Notes: generated by a model from the letters alone, not told the origin. DNA of 64,000 nucleotides from Ostrinia nubilalis (GCF_963855985.1 NC_087119.1:1528001-1592000), one strand, 5' to 3'; positions 49,546-61,830 are shown, counted from the first letter of the stretch. Numbers and translations are program-made.

Positions 49546-50219
49546 CTGTAATATTTACGAAATATTTGAAATGAAATAGAAAATTTGAATTATAAAACTT
49601 TATGACCAGTCGGTCATAATACACCTGTGTTTTCACAATAAAAATAATTTGAATTTGAAGTAATTCTAATATGTTAGTAAATGCCAACCAACTGAAATTA
49701 GAAACAGTGTAAGTAAGTAATTTAATGTTGTAGTATACCTCTATTTAAAAAAGACAATCGATTTATATAATGATTTGTTTGGTTGTGAGTAAGAACATTA
49801 AGTTTAAGTAATTTATTTCTCATAAAAACTATAAGGCATGATAAATAATGCTTCAATAGTTCACATTCCCTGGTAAAATCCTGAAAAGCCATAACAAATA
49901 CATGTACCTACTGCAAATAATGTGTTTTTGTGCATTTAATAATAACACCGTTTTAATGGTCACCCTTTGGTAGTTTCACCCATTCACCCACATTCACCCT
50001 AGTTGCTAACTCCCGCTCGGTTGTCTTGCCCGCTCCCATCGCGAGTGAGGTGAGAGTGGGCGAGCGCGCTGCTTACACATGCCCGCTCGCGTATCCACTC
50101 ACTATTTCCCTCGCTACTCGCGCGAATGTGTAAATTCGGCATTATCGTTACATTATCAAGCGATTGATAATTTATTAACCGACACTTCATGTTGAATTCG
50201 AGTAGCAAGGGAAATACAG

Positions 50220-50347
50220 CCCCCCTAGACAAAACGCACTTTTTGATCGAATCGAAAATCGAATCCGTCAAAAGTCCATACAAAAAAGGGGCTTTTCGAC
50301 CACTTTTCGACTGGTTTGCGATTATAATTTGCACTTTGTCTAGACCC
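50220..50347. mobile_element. Short MITE, CTAGACAAA family, copy 2
   Basis: Starts CCCCCTAGACAAAACGCAC and ends GCACTTTGTCTAGACCCA. Partner of the copy 800 bp to the left. Confidence 0.7.
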
Positions 50348-50540
50348 ACAGGTCTCCTAGACGTCAGTGAGACTCTTCATTTATTATGTGTTTATAGCTC
50401 AGTCAAGTCATTAAGTCAATGTCACCCCTCCCGTACCTCAGACACTGACTGAGATAGGCACTAAGACCTATAGTAATTTATTTTTATGCCTCAATGTACT
50501 TACTTCATACCTTGAAGTAAGTATGTACTATTTTATAGTT

Positions 50541-50814
50541 TATACAGGGTGTTAGGTAAATGGGTATATGAGCCGACACTAGCCGATGTTAACATGGTCA
50601 TATAAATGGTATGGTGAAGTCAGAAAATTGATATCTTCATTTTAATCATTTTAATTTTCATACAAATCGAATTTTATAAAATTTATTTTGTATGAAAATT
50701 AAAAAAAATAAAATGATGATATCAAATTTCTGACTTCACCATACCATTTATATGACCATGTTAACATGGGCTCTAGTGTCGGCTCATATACCCATTTACC
50801 TAACACCCTGTATA
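50541..50814. mobile_element. Fully palindromic MITE ending in TATACAGGGTG
   Basis: TATACAGGGTGTTAGGTAAA and TTTACCTAACACCCTGTATA begin arms of about 120 bp each that are almost perfectly complementary. 274 bp. Confidence 0.85.
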
Positions 50815-51084
50815 GGAAATTACGAGTTTTTTTTTAACCACAAAGAGGAAGCTCTTGGCATGTATCTCACTTGATGGTAAGTGACGAATGGTAAGTAAGT
50901 GAGTGATATCAGGCCGAAGGTGGTGGTAAGTAAATCAAGTGACACTTAAGTACGCCTTCTGAAATTTCGTTGCAATGTCATCTACTAGGTATTTAGATTT
51001 TATAGGACTAAGTAGGTACCTATAGATAGAATGAAAGAAAAAAAATTTATTCTAATACTTACAATCATCATTTCAGTCTTTCAT

Positions 51085-51320
51085 ATTGACCGGTTGATAG
51101 CGGCCTGCATCCAGCGCCTTCCTGCTGTTTTCCAAAACCTTGCTGTTCTGCGTACTATGTTCCCTGCCTATTGCCACTTCAGCTTACTAATGCGTCAGGC
51201 TATGTTAGTGACTTGAGTTCGTTTACGGATCGTAAAGAAACACCGAGCTAATGATCCTCTCCCGAGCACGCTGCGCTACTTTGAGCTTTTTTTAATGCGT
51301 AATTTTAGTAAGAAGACACA
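51085..51320 (-). mobile_element. Decayed RTE-like LINE tail
   Basis: Minus-strand words for RRWMQAAINR and the preceding IRNEE-like and QWAGH-like region are recognisable at DNA level only; reading frames are broken. Confidence 0.5.
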
Positions 51321-51647
51321 TTTCCGAGCCGTTACCGTCACTGTTACTAGGTCACACACACTAAGCTCCTAACAATGGAATGCTACAACCCATGCTACGA
51401 CGACTGTCCGGCTCATCAATCACACCTGCAATTTGTTAACCAAACTAATATAACAAAAAAGTTGTGTCTCCAGAGAATCGAATCTTGAATCGCCGAATCG
51501 AGTTTCACTGGTCTCACTCTAATAGTTGCCAAAGATAGTCCTTATAAAATTAATAGTAATTATTAATAGTATAAGTTATTAATAGTATAGTTACTAGGAT
51601 CCTTTATCATGATTACGAGTATCATGTAACAATAATTTGATAAACAC

Positions 51648-51707
51648 TAAAGGTTCGGCCAAACCAACGCGATCACAGGCGATCAGCCGGCGTGCAGCGA
51701 ACCTTTA
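51648..51707. mobile_element. Very short MITE derivative
   Basis: AAAGGTTCG and CGAACCTTT bound 60 bp with an internal CGATCACAGGCGATC. Perhaps a deletion derivative of a family like the one at 58908. Confidence 0.4.
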
Positions 51708-51786
51708 AGTTTTATTAAGAACAGGTAGGTAAGTATTTTCTTAAATAAGTAAGAACCAATCAGTCAATAATTTTATTCGTGTTTAA

Positions 51787-51845
51787 TTACAAATGTTTCT
51801 TTCTATCAGAATTAGATGACCTGAAACCACGAAGACCTGCATCAC
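51787..51845 (-). CDS. Gene A last exon (3' UTR or C-terminal extension)
   Basis: The acceptor TTTTTGATTACAG precedes 18 codons in the phase left by the previous exon, then TAA. The AATAAA ten bases later supports a transcript end here. The open frame is short, so it could be non-coding. Confidence 0.45.
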
Positions 51846-54800
51846 CTGTAATCAAAAATATACGTATTGAGAATGTAACCTATCACATCTGCATCGGAAT
51901 AATAATAAAGTAGAAATTATTGTAAAAAAAAAGTCTGGTCCGTGAGCACGTACAATTTTGTTCAATGACCCCAAGCTACCCATCCTTATCGCTCGCGCGT
52001 AATTATGTTGCTATCGCGCTCGCACACTCACTGCGGGTGCCAGTCGCACAGTCGCGACAGCAATATAATTACGCGCGAGCGATAAGGATGGGTAGCTAGG
52101 GGTCATTGGACAAAATTCTACGTGCTCACGGACTGGGCTTTAGTTATGTACAATGTACATACCCTTGTTATTTTGCCATTAGATAATGTTCCCAGGATCT
52201 GCATTATGTGGATTCGCAAGGAGGATATCCTCGCCCCCCGGGTCGCGTGTGTCAGTTCTAAAGTTGGCTGGTTGAACCTAACAGGGCAAAAGTTTTTTTT
52301 TGTTAGTGAGTGTTATTGAGATACACATGCAATGGATGGAAGCTAGTGGAGTACTCCATTTGTAGTGCAATGATTTAGTTTGTGAATTATGATGATTGTA
52401 ATTTGTTACGCTCGTATTCACAAACATTACTATGTCTCCCAGTGCGCGTGGACGCACAGGGTGACACACGAACCAATCACAGAGCTCCATTCAACGCTGT
52501 GCGTTCGATTTGCTGATTCACTTAAGCAAGGATCGTTTGTGAATACGGACGTTATTAAATTCTTTTAGGTGATCGACTATGGGTAATGTAGGCTTTGAAG
52601 CTTTTTGCTGTGTCTTCTTTTCTTATTACTTATGTCTTGTAAATTATATGGGTTTTATTGGGTTAGTCCCAACGGCCCCGGTGGGTCTGCCCCGTCAACG
52701 GGGTGGATGGGAAAAAGTGTTTCAACGTCCCCGGTAGTCATAGTCTTAGCGTTCAACGGGGTGGTTGGAACACATCAAGTGTCAACCACCCCGGTATATC
52801 GTTTAACGGGGCGGATGGATCAAATCAAGTTTCAACCACCCCGGTATTTCACTAATCGTGGCGGATGACACAGATCTAAAAGGTTCCACCTCGGTATTGC
52901 ATACCGAAAATAAAACCTGTTAATAAAATAAAAAATAATAATATGTAAATAATAATCAGTTTTATTTAACACTGTTTAAAAAATCTTCAGCATAAAAGTA
53001 AGTTTAATTGTCACAAAATATAATGGTCATAAACCTATAGATTACGTTTAAAATCACAGATGCGCAATTGCATTAATCAGTCAATATTTATAACACACTA
53101 ATAGTCTAATGTGATAAAAAGTAACTCTAATATTGTTACAAAATATTATTATTTAAGAATCATAGATACGTATTTTTTATTTGTTTGTATTGGACTGGGT
53201 GTGTAGGGGTTAGTTTCTACGTATAATAAGTATGTATTTACAAAAAAAAAGTATTTAAGTATGTTTATATCCGTTGTCTAGTACCCATGGTACAATCTTT
53301 GCTTAGTTTGGACTAGAAGCGCAGTGTAAAATGTCTAAGGATATTTATTTATTTATTTCATTTATTTAGTTACATTAATCAGTTGTTGATTAACAATAAA
53401 AGTAAGTTTAACTGTCACAAAATATTATGGTCATAAACTTAAAGATTACTTTTAGAATCACAGATGCGAAATTAATAATAAGACTCCTGTAAACGTTTAC
53501 ACTGTTGAGATGCTGACAGATTTTCTACTTGTTTTGAAATCACTTCATAATAGGAGGCGTCGCTGAGCAGTGTGTTTAACAACTCTATGATATTCGGTTG
53601 CTTTTTTTTTATTGTTTTATTAAGCTTTTTGTGCCATGTCATGCCTCAAGCATATTAGTAGACCGGTGTCTCTCTCCAAATACGCACCAGATTGGAATAA
53701 ACTCGTCTCGTAACCACTGACTGAGCATTTGCGGAAAAGCTTGCTTTTTCCATCGTCAGGGCTCTGGGCAGCTATGTACCACCAACCGTTAAAAATTTGA
53801 TTTTGTCAAGTGTGCTGTACTGCCTCATTTGCCTCAAAATCAATTTTTTAATAGCAGGTAGTCTGTAAAAAAAACGGGTCACGATCATAGCAAATGTTGT
53901 GATAGGGATATAGACATGCGATTTTTGGTTTTACAAAGGTAATACGATAGAGAATAATACAAAGTAATAAAAACCACCGGTTATAGAGGCATTTTTTGGA
54001 GAAATTTATCAAATAACCACAAAAACACGAATTTAAAAGCAGATTTTTTTTCAAAAAGTATCATTTTTTATTATTTGTTGGCCTTTTTTGTGTATTTGAA
54101 GTATTTTTTTAGTATCACCTGTTATTTAGCATTATTACTGTTTTTATTTTATCAGGATATACCGCTTAGTTTAAAAGTTATTACGTTTTCTTTACAATAA
54201 GTAATTGGAAGAAAAAAAATTCTATAAGAAACTAAACAAAAAATTCTCAAAATTTTTTGACCTCTTTTTTGTCGATAAAAATAGGTCTAGTTTTATCTAT
54301 TTTCATATGTACACTTTAACGTGACTCACACTGTATTTTGTAACAATTTTAGATTTCCTTGTTACTATTTGTTAGTGAGGAGTTTTAGAGTTACTTTTTA
54401 TCACATTAGACTATTAGAGTGTTATTAATATTGACTGATTAATGCAATTGCGCATCTGTGATTCTAAAAGTAATCTTTAAGTTTATGACCATAATATTTT
54501 GTGACAATTAAACTTACTTTTTTATGCTGAAGATTTTTTAAACAATGACTGTTAAATAAAACTGATTATTATTTACATATTATTATTTTTTATTTTATTA
54601 ACAGGTTTTATTTTTGGTATGCAATACCGAGGTGGAACCTTTTAGATCTGTGTCATCCGCCACGATTAGTGAAATACCGGGGTGGTTGAAACCTGATTTG
54701 ATCCTTCCGCCCCGTTAAACGATATACCGGGGTGGTTGACACTTGATGTGTTCCAACCACCCCGTTGAACGCTAAGACTATGACTACCGGGGACGTTGAA

Positions 54801-57800
54801 ACACTTTTTCCCATCCACCCCGTTGACGGGGCAGATCCACCGGGGCCGTTGGGACTAACCCGGTTTAGGTTTAGGGTTTTAGCAAGCGGGATGCATTATT
54901 ATTATTTGATTAGTATTTCATGGTTATATCGGGCTGAAGCAAATCTAGGGCACTGTGTTAAGAGATGTTTCCATGTTTGTGGAGTCTGGTCATCGCAGGA
55001 CAGGGCAAAAGTTGTGATGATGAACTTGTTCCTAATAATAGATAGTTAATAAGTAATCATGATTCTTACGTATTCGGGGTAATTTGTTCGTCTTACCTGG
55101 CCATCATTTCTCATCAGATCAGGCGCAACCGGGGCTGCACCTGGGAATCTATTGTAAATTCCATTCAAATTGTAATGCAGATTCATGTCTGGACCAATAT
55201 TGGCCTTCAGGAGCTGCTCCCATATGCCACCTAAAACGAAGTCGAGTTAATACGACGCACTTACTTAATGAGAGAAATTGAGCATGTCGTGTGTCGAATC
55301 ACGAAAAGGCGTAACTGATTTTTATCAATTTTACAGGAGCAACGCTTAATTTGAAGTATGAAAAAATGCATTTCGGGCCCTTTTTACCTGTCAATACTGG
55401 CTTCCTGAAAAATAATTCAGTGACGATCTTTTGTGAGGTTATAAAATGCATGTTTTTTAATAACATGGTGTGTTTAACTCAATATCGCCATTTTGTTAGA
55501 TACGCCTTTTCGTGATTCGACCCACGATGTGATTGAAGATTCGATTGACCAGTCACCTTTGTCAATGGACACAATTGGCCGGTTCGATTGCCACGGATAC
55601 TCTCCGTGGGCCTGGAAATAAACTGCATACGTAGACAGCTGAAATACAAATGCGTAGGTATCAGGTAGGTAGGTACTTTCTAGTTTTACAGGATGTCCTA
55701 AAATTAGCACGGCACACTTATATTGAGGGTAGATGGGCTTAAATCCTAGTATTAACTTCATTTTAAAAATATTTTCTAAACTCATCCAACTCTTATGGAT
55801 TAATGACTAAAATTGATCATATTTTCAAAAATTAATGCAACTTGCTAATTTTGGGACACCACTATGCATGCATAGGTGAAATCGGAAAAAATGCGAGTAC
55901 CTACTTACTAGTTCGTTTCAGCCGAAAGACGTCCAAAGCTGGACAAAAGCCTCCCTCAAGAAGACCGGTCCTGCGCCGCTCGAATCCAGGCGCCTCCCGC
56001 GACCTTCACCAGATCGTCGGTCTACTAGTGGGAGGCCTACCCACGCTACGTCTTCATACGAGTACTTACTCACCTGAGTATAATATAAGGAAAGCCAATA
56101 TCTTCCTCCACTCCCCACGAAAGCAGTCTCATTGGCATCCATCAGGCCGGGAGGCACTTCTACTTCCAGATCTTCTGGAGAAATGCGCAAGTGGCAACCG
56201 TACCTTTTTGAAAATAAAACTTTTAATAACGACGCGACTTTACCTACCTATATTTTAAACTAACCTATTAAATAGTAACTTCTTTAATGTTATAAAATCA
56301 TTTGATACTTACCAGCCAAAAGATTTAAAACAGTTCCAAGTTATGCTAAGCTTTTGGCTTGTTTCACAGTGTTTTTTTTTTACTTTTTACATTAATACCA
56401 AATAAGTAAGCATTAAATTGTTTCTAGTTATAAAATAATATCTTGCCGGTTTTGATAACTTATTTAACTTAATTGAAATGCCTTTTGCGGCCTGAAATAC
56501 AGGGTGGCCCTAGTTTAGGCTCCAGATCGCACACTCGGAGCAACAGTGTCTGATAAAAATATAGACAATCATTTATTTTAAAAAATCTAATTACCTAGTT
56601 ACTTAATTGTACTTACCAATCTGGACAAGCCTTCAGAATATCATACGGGGCTCTATAATATTCTGCTCTGCGCACGACCGGGTTTCGAATATTGAACCTT
56701 TCATTGGGGTCCGTTAAATTAATTCGTTTTATTTTGATGTCGCGTCGTTCGCAGATGTAGTCGTAATGAAACTTTGGTACGGATTCTCCGCGAGCACAAT
56801 ACGTGGCTGAAAATAATTAAATTTATGCATCCATCAATTAATAAAATTATTTACCGTGAGAGTAATGAGTTAATTGAATTATTACTTTTGTATGAGCCAT
56901 CAAGGGTCGCCACTGCAGCATACTTTTCAATGCAATATTTGTACCCCAGAACTGTGGGATACCGCAGATACGGCACTTTGCATGTGAATCTAGCTTCTTG
57001 ATACATCGCACCCTGAAATCAAAATTCTTAGCTGTTTGTATAAAATTCGAATACCTAATTTAATTATCAATTAGGGCGCATTCGCATTATAACTAAATAG
57101 AATGCTCAACATTTTAGAGAACGACTGTTAACAACTTCGTGGGTGTAGGTATAGGTAAGGTCATTTTGATAATACAAGTTCACCCATTTGACCCTTAGTG
57201 AGCTATTTTTTAATTGATATTTTAGTTTTTATAACTTTTTCCGAATTTTGACCTAAAATGCTTAAAAATTTTTTCTTGACGAAAGTTGTTGCATTTGAGC
57301 CATAGAATCAATCCTTTTGTTTGATCCATGCTTCAAGGGACATCCTGTATTATGGCTCAAAGCACCTCTCTCTAACCCAGTGAAACCTTACCTTGCAAAT
57401 AACACTCCTTCGGCCAGGTGGCCTTGAGGCGCCTCCGAAACAGTACGTCCTTGTCCCATTGATCATGATCTCCGTCACTCCAATATGGGAGACGAGGGTA
57501 ATACCATTGATGCCTGCTAGGGCGAAGCGCTGCAAGCCGGCTCGCTTGCGAACCTCGACGTTGTTCTTCATACTCATAGTGTTCACTATGGCTTGCCAGC
57601 CGTAGACGAATTCGTGCATTGGGCCTGGCAAACATGACGGTTAAACTTGGATTTCGGTTAAGATCATTTTAATCGGCTGCCCTAAGGTATAACTTTTGAC
57701 CACCCGTTTTGGTAAGCTAAATATTTTGGGAGTTTTATACAGGGTGGCATTTTGTAATGCCACTTGGAGGGAAAGTACTCTTAATAAGTACTGTAGATAG

Positions 57801-58704
57801 AAAATTCAAAGAAAACATTCCATTATTTTTAAAAGAAATAGAACTGCATTCATACGCGCATGATGTTACCTCACTAAAGTATGGTGGCGTCAATTCTGCC
57901 ACCACCAGATATAGCTTAAACCCCACCTATGCCAAAGCTGTCTCCGTCCAAGAAGTTAAAGAACTGGCCGAAGCTGTCTGGCCTCATGCCGGCGATGACG
58001 GTGGACCCCTGGAACCCTTCGTCGGGCAGCATCGGCGCGATTTCGTCCGGCGGCGGCGTCAGCTCGTGCGCCGACTGGTTGTTGTAGTGGGATCGGGACG
58101 CATCGCTCTGGCAGTTGAGATACACGAGATGTGAGAAGTAAAATAATGAATCAAAGGATGCAGAGGGAGAGCATCTAAATGATCCTGATTCCCTCGAGGA
58201 TGAGGTTCTTTACCAATGATGAAGTATCTTATTCTGTCTGTAGACTTGCGATTCTCATACTTTTTTCCACTCTTGTTACTGCTTTTTAAAGCCAGATAAA
58301 GCTGCCAGAAAAAGCAGCGTGGGACGTCCACCCACAAGGTGGACCGACGACCTGATAAAGGTAGCAGGAAGGCGCTCGATGCAGGCCGCTACCAACCGTG
58401 CGATGTGGAAGTCATTGGGGGAGGCCTATGTTCAGCAGTGGACGTCCTGTGGCTGAAATGATGATGATGAAAGCTTTTTAGGTTGTGCCTAACTGTGTTT
58501 GTAAAACAGTAAACATTTTGCAGTTACCAATTTTCGTTGGGTCAATTTGGGTAATGGGTGTTAACAGCGGTTCCGAGAAAACCAGTAGTGAAAACATACC
58601 TTCTAAAAGCTAAAATAATAATAACATCTTACCCCAACTATCCATATCGTTAAAAACAAAACCCCACCAGCCCACATGGTAGGGTCTACGGAACAATTCT
58701 GCCA
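51787..58704 (-). CDS. Gene A: ten-exon gene for an unknown secreted protein
   Basis: Exons, in order of transcription: 58633-58704 (ATG at 58677), 57927-58107, 57392-57624, 56886-57012, 56617-56806, 56074-56203, 55557-55638, 55097-55230, 52163-52277 and 51787-51845. All introns begin GT and end AG, and all phases match. Coding to the TAA at 52179 gives 406 residues. Residues 1-15 (MWAGGVLFLTIWIVG) are a signal peptide. Residues 16-80 are acidic and Pro-rich (HELTPPPDEIAPMLPDEGF). The core, about 80-330, holds eight cysteines (for example INGTRTYCFGG, ARFTCKVPYLRYP, YKYCIEKYAA, DYICERRDIK, ILKACPDWYGCHLR), suggesting four disulfides, and glycosylation sites NGT, NLT and NET. The C-terminus is Asn/Asp/Pro-rich. 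No membrane segment follows the leader. It is probably extracellular. I do not recognise the family, so no function is claimed. Confidence 0.8.
51938..52134. mobile_element. Palindromic MITE inside gene A's last intron
   Basis: Arms of about 75 bp (GTCCGTGAGCACGTACAATT and AATTCTACGTGCTCACGGAC at the ends; AAGGATGGGTAGCT inside) are nearly perfect complements. The element fills most of the 317-bp intron 51846-52162. Confidence 0.8.
52163..52277 (-). CDS. Gene A penultimate exon with in-frame TAA
   Basis: From acceptor CCTGTTAG the frame reads VQPANFRTDTRDPGGEDILL, then ANPHNADPGNII and TAA at 52179-52181. Only 16 bases later is a consensus donor AAGG|GTATGT. Continuing past the TAA gives WQNNK, and the leftover base joins exon 51787-51845 in phase (GDAGLRGFRSSNSDRKKHL, TAA), with AATAAA at 51772-51777. 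So this is either a normal stop with an intron in the 3' UTR, a recent nonsense change, or a readthrough stop. Confidence 0.6.
52660..54861. mobile_element. 2.2-kb element with ~500-bp terminal inverted repeats
   Basis: GGGTTAGTCCCAACGGCCCC and its complement bound the unit. The arms, about 52660-53150 and 54340-54861, stay alignable throughout. Their outer 230 bp hold about four units of roughly 60 bases with ACCACCCCGGTAT and CGGGGTGG words. The middle has a partial third copy of the inner arm (53370-53480), a SINE (53205-53360) and no credible ORF. Flanks GGTTTTATT and GGTTTAGGT may be a decayed 9-bp target duplication. It occupies intron 8 of gene A. Confidence 0.75.
53205..53360 (+). mobile_element. 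5'-truncated SINE
   Basis: It matches the 3' two-thirds of the SINE at 22366 (AAGTATGTATTTACAAAAA, AGCGCAGTGTAAAATGTC) and ends in TTTATTTATTTATTT. Inserted in the long-inverted-repeat element. Confidence 0.7.
55912..56057 (-). mobile_element. RTE-like LINE 3' end in gene A intron 6
   Basis: Minus strand encodes the WTDDLVKVAGR-type tail with changes. It lies within 20 bases of the exon 6 donor. Confidence 0.7.
58318..58470 (+). mobile_element. RTE-like LINE 3' end in gene A intron 1
   Basis: The best preserved tail: GRPPTRWTDDLIKVAGR, then SMQAATNRAMWKSLGEAY and VQQWTSCG, stop, and a (TGA)n microsatellite. It is opposite in strand to gene A. Confidence 0.8.
58633..58704 (-). CDS. Gene A exon with start codon and signal peptide
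   Basis: A strong acceptor (CTTTTCCCAATTAG) precedes 27 untranslated bases and ATG at 58677, with 15 codons before donor GGG|GTAAGA. An acceptor here implies at least one upstream non-coding exon, to the right, not found. An RTE tail lies in the following intron. Confidence 0.7.
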
Positions 58705-58907
58705 CTAATTGGGAAAAGAAACGAAGGGAGATTAGAGAAGTTAATTGCCAATTATTACATCGTTAAAGCCTGCTTGTTTTACGATGGAAATAATTGATAG
58801 CTTTTTCAACGACTAGTTAGAATTGAAGTAATATTACCTACTAGTTAGTAACCGTTTCAGTTACTTAGTTTCAGATACCGCCAAAAATCTAGGCAACTAC
58901 TAATCAT

Positions 58908-59200
58908 AAGGCAGGATTCACATTGACCGGCACGAGTCGGCGCGCAGCGTCCGTTCGGTCAAAAATGCGCTGGAAATGCTGGAATACGCTCGGAGACGAC
59001 CGGCTTCCGACGCATACTCGCGCATCCGTCCGGATTGCAATGTCAGTTAATCAGTTGTAAGCAATTACGACTAAACTGTTTATTAACAGTTCATGCCCGT
59101 ATTTTATAAAATAGTATTTTATTAAATAGGTACTATTTTCTTTACGGCCGTGCAAGTGCGCTCCGACGCGCGCCGGTCAATAGGTATTGCATTGCCCCTT
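58908..59200. mobile_element. MITE with imperfect ~40-bp ends
   Basis: AAGGCAGGATTCACATTGAC and the complement of CCGGTCAATAGGTATTGC are alignable with gaps, both followed by GCGCGC-rich stretches. 293 bp. Confidence 0.5.
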
Positions 59201-59389
59201 AATAGAACTACTACCTCATCGCATTCCCGGAGACCTAAACCACTGGCACACAAAGGTCATCCCATGGTCTGAAGCTCCCCCTACAGTCGTCCGTCCGCTA
59301 TACGGGAAAGTCGATTTGTAGTCGCGCCAACAGAAACTAACATTTTTCTAACATGAAATAAAATACTAACCCGAATAAAGAGAATTGTT

Positions 59390-59749
59390 TATACAGGGTG
59401 TCCCAGAATGGGTAATCATTGATTGAAACAGTGAAAAAAAATAAAGCGCATAAGGAAACAAAAAACAAATTTTTTTTAAGTGAAAATAAATCAGCTTTGC
59501 CTAAGTATCTGGCTATAATTGCTGCGTTTGGAGTTAATTTGTACTTTTTTCTTACTAATATTAATTGTACATGATCGCTTCGTTTATCTGTAAACAAATT
59601 TTTGAAAATAATGACTAGATTTAGTGTTTAGAGCACTTTATTAAAAAAAAATCCGAACTCAGAATTTTTATTTCATATTTTTTTGGGATAGTACATTAGT
59701 AGATCTACCCCTATCACTTTGATTCACCCATTCTGGGACACCCTGTATA
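59390..59749. mobile_element. MITE with 24-bp perfect ends TATACAGGGTGTCCC
   Basis: TATACAGGGTGTCCCAGAAT plus GGGT is matched perfectly at 59726-59749. The 360-bp body is AT-rich and non-coding; the minus ORF across it is not a gene. Confidence 0.85.
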
Positions 59750-59858
59750 GGTTCTATCTATTGATTCTGTGTAAACCTTTCTTTCTTTGATTACAAGCTA
59801 ATGTTGAAGGATAAGACATTTAAACTTCTTTCAGTTTAAATGTACCTACCTACCTACT

Positions 59859-60059
59859 TCCTACTAATATTATAAATGCGTAAGTTTGGAATTTTGGATG
59901 TCTGGATGTTTGTTACTCTTTCACGCAAAATCTACAGAACGGATTTTGATGAAACTTTACAGTATTATTGTTTATAACCCAGAATAACATATAGGCTATA
60001 ATTTATGACGATCTGTGACAAACTAAATTTCACGCGGATGAAGCCGCGGGCATATCTAA
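59859..60059 (+). mobile_element. Lep1-type Helitron
   Basis: Starts TCCTACTAATATTATAAATG, passes CTGGATGTTTGTTACTCTTT, and ends CGGATGAAGCCGCGGGC with a decayed CTAA in place of CTAG. Confidence 0.8.
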
Positions 60060-60099
60060 TAAATCATAACAAAAAATTACAATTCCTATTATGCGGGAT

Positions 60100-61830
60100 A
60101 TAGTTTCAAACTTCTATTATTTCTTTTGTTAGAAGAAAATTTTAATAAGTATCTTCTCAAAAAACAAGCGTATCTAGGAAACTGCCAGTATTATGCTGGT
60201 CAAGGTGGCAAGCAATTATTTGAGGAAAAATCGCTCAATCAAAGTAAACAAACATTAATGTAATTATAAAGGAAAAAAACCAACATTTATTTTAGAAAAT
60301 GTATATTTCTCACAATTCAATTAAAAGCATCAGAATATTATTTCCAAATATTGGCACTATTTTGTGAACAGATTCTTACATAAATAGCTTTCGGTAATAG
60401 TGTGCTTAAGAAGGTTACCTTCTAGGTAAAATTTACTTTGTTTTTTAACCATGAATAATTCGAAATCACAACAAACATTAATTAGTAAATCTAAACGCTA
60501 CATTTTTAGGTTTCAATTGAACCTTTTTTACCATTTACGTTGCAATGCAAATCAGTTATTGCTTTCAGTATGATTCTGGGGTAATTAATAAATCTTAGTT
60601 CACATTTTAAGTACATTATAAATTATTACTATTCAGTATGTTTGAGATCGAGTGTGCCAATGTTGTGGCGAGATGCTTATAATTTCGTTGCAAAATAGGT
60701 AGATATTAGGAAGCATTGAAATTCATCACAAAAAAAATATAAGTACTTAATTGCAAGCTCTTACACCTTGACTTCATTATATTTTGTCAAAGGTATCTAA
60801 GATAATATTACGATTAAATATTATTACAGTCCCAAACAAAACTCGTTTATTTTTTAAATCAAATTTCATAAAAATTCACAAAACTGTGCAAATGATATAA
60901 AATATGTACATATTATAAAAGCAGTTAAAAAACATACCTACCTACATATTTTTGAAGTAGTAAATTAGATAATGTTAATTTCAGAAAATAATTTTGGGAT
61001 ACATAATTATTATAATAATCAATACCTTAGGTTTATTGTTTATTAACTATGTTCGTAAAATTACATTATAGTGTTCAAATTTTCCAAAATACACATCAGA
61101 GCTCGAATTTTAATTGAATTGACCATTTAAATGACGTCATAGAGTAGGCCAAAGTATAACACGTGGTTTCATTATAAACTAAGACTCAGTATCGATTACA
61201 GAATTAAGAGAATCTCATCTCGGTTAAAATATGGCACAATGACAAATATAATAATATTTTTGGTATTTACGAAAGCCTGTCAGCCGTTCTTGAGATTCGG
61301 GTTCTTCTTTGGCCTGCAGTATTTATATTTTCACACAAGTTACATAAACCCCATATGTACATAAAAAGTTCAAAAAGAGAGCATATTGGCAAGACATCCA
61401 TGCAGAGTCCAGAGAGCTAAGTTTAATTCTAAAATTTATTTTTATTGTACACAGTCTTCAAAAGGTCTCATATTTGAGAGGATTATACAATTTGTTACGT
61501 TAAACTACTATTTAATGTTACACAACTACTGAAATATGTTATACATATTTTATAACCTATCGAATATTATTAATAGTGAATACAAGATTTTCAAATGAAA
61601 TTCGTTTATAAACTCGCCTCATGTTTTAATAAAGCGCTAATAATAGTTTTTTCAAGCATTATTGGCAATCAATTTAAAGGATAAAGTCGTCAATCATCAT
61701 TCCACAGTTCACCGAGTCTGCCGGGCTGGTTATTTCAAATAATGATGTTATGCTTCATATTAAAACGTTTAGGCTCGGACTGCAAGCATCAGGTAAAGAA
61801 ACTTTAAAATCTAACTCCAGTTTACCGTTT
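60100..61830. other. No gene recognised
   Basis: AT-rich and free of recognised transposons. Gene A's missing 5' exon could lie here or further right; I found no convincing donor. Confidence 0.3.

Noticed and set aside
49304..49687. 127-codon minus ORF
   Set aside because: It crosses the MITE at 49416-49545; a similar frame in the second copy is due to shared MITE sequence, not a conserved protein.
57372..57635. Alternative frame across gene A exon 3 (reads HYEYEEQRRGSQ)
   Set aside because: Its phase does not match the next exon, which then hits a stop; the frame reading NVEVRKRAGLQRF matches on both sides.
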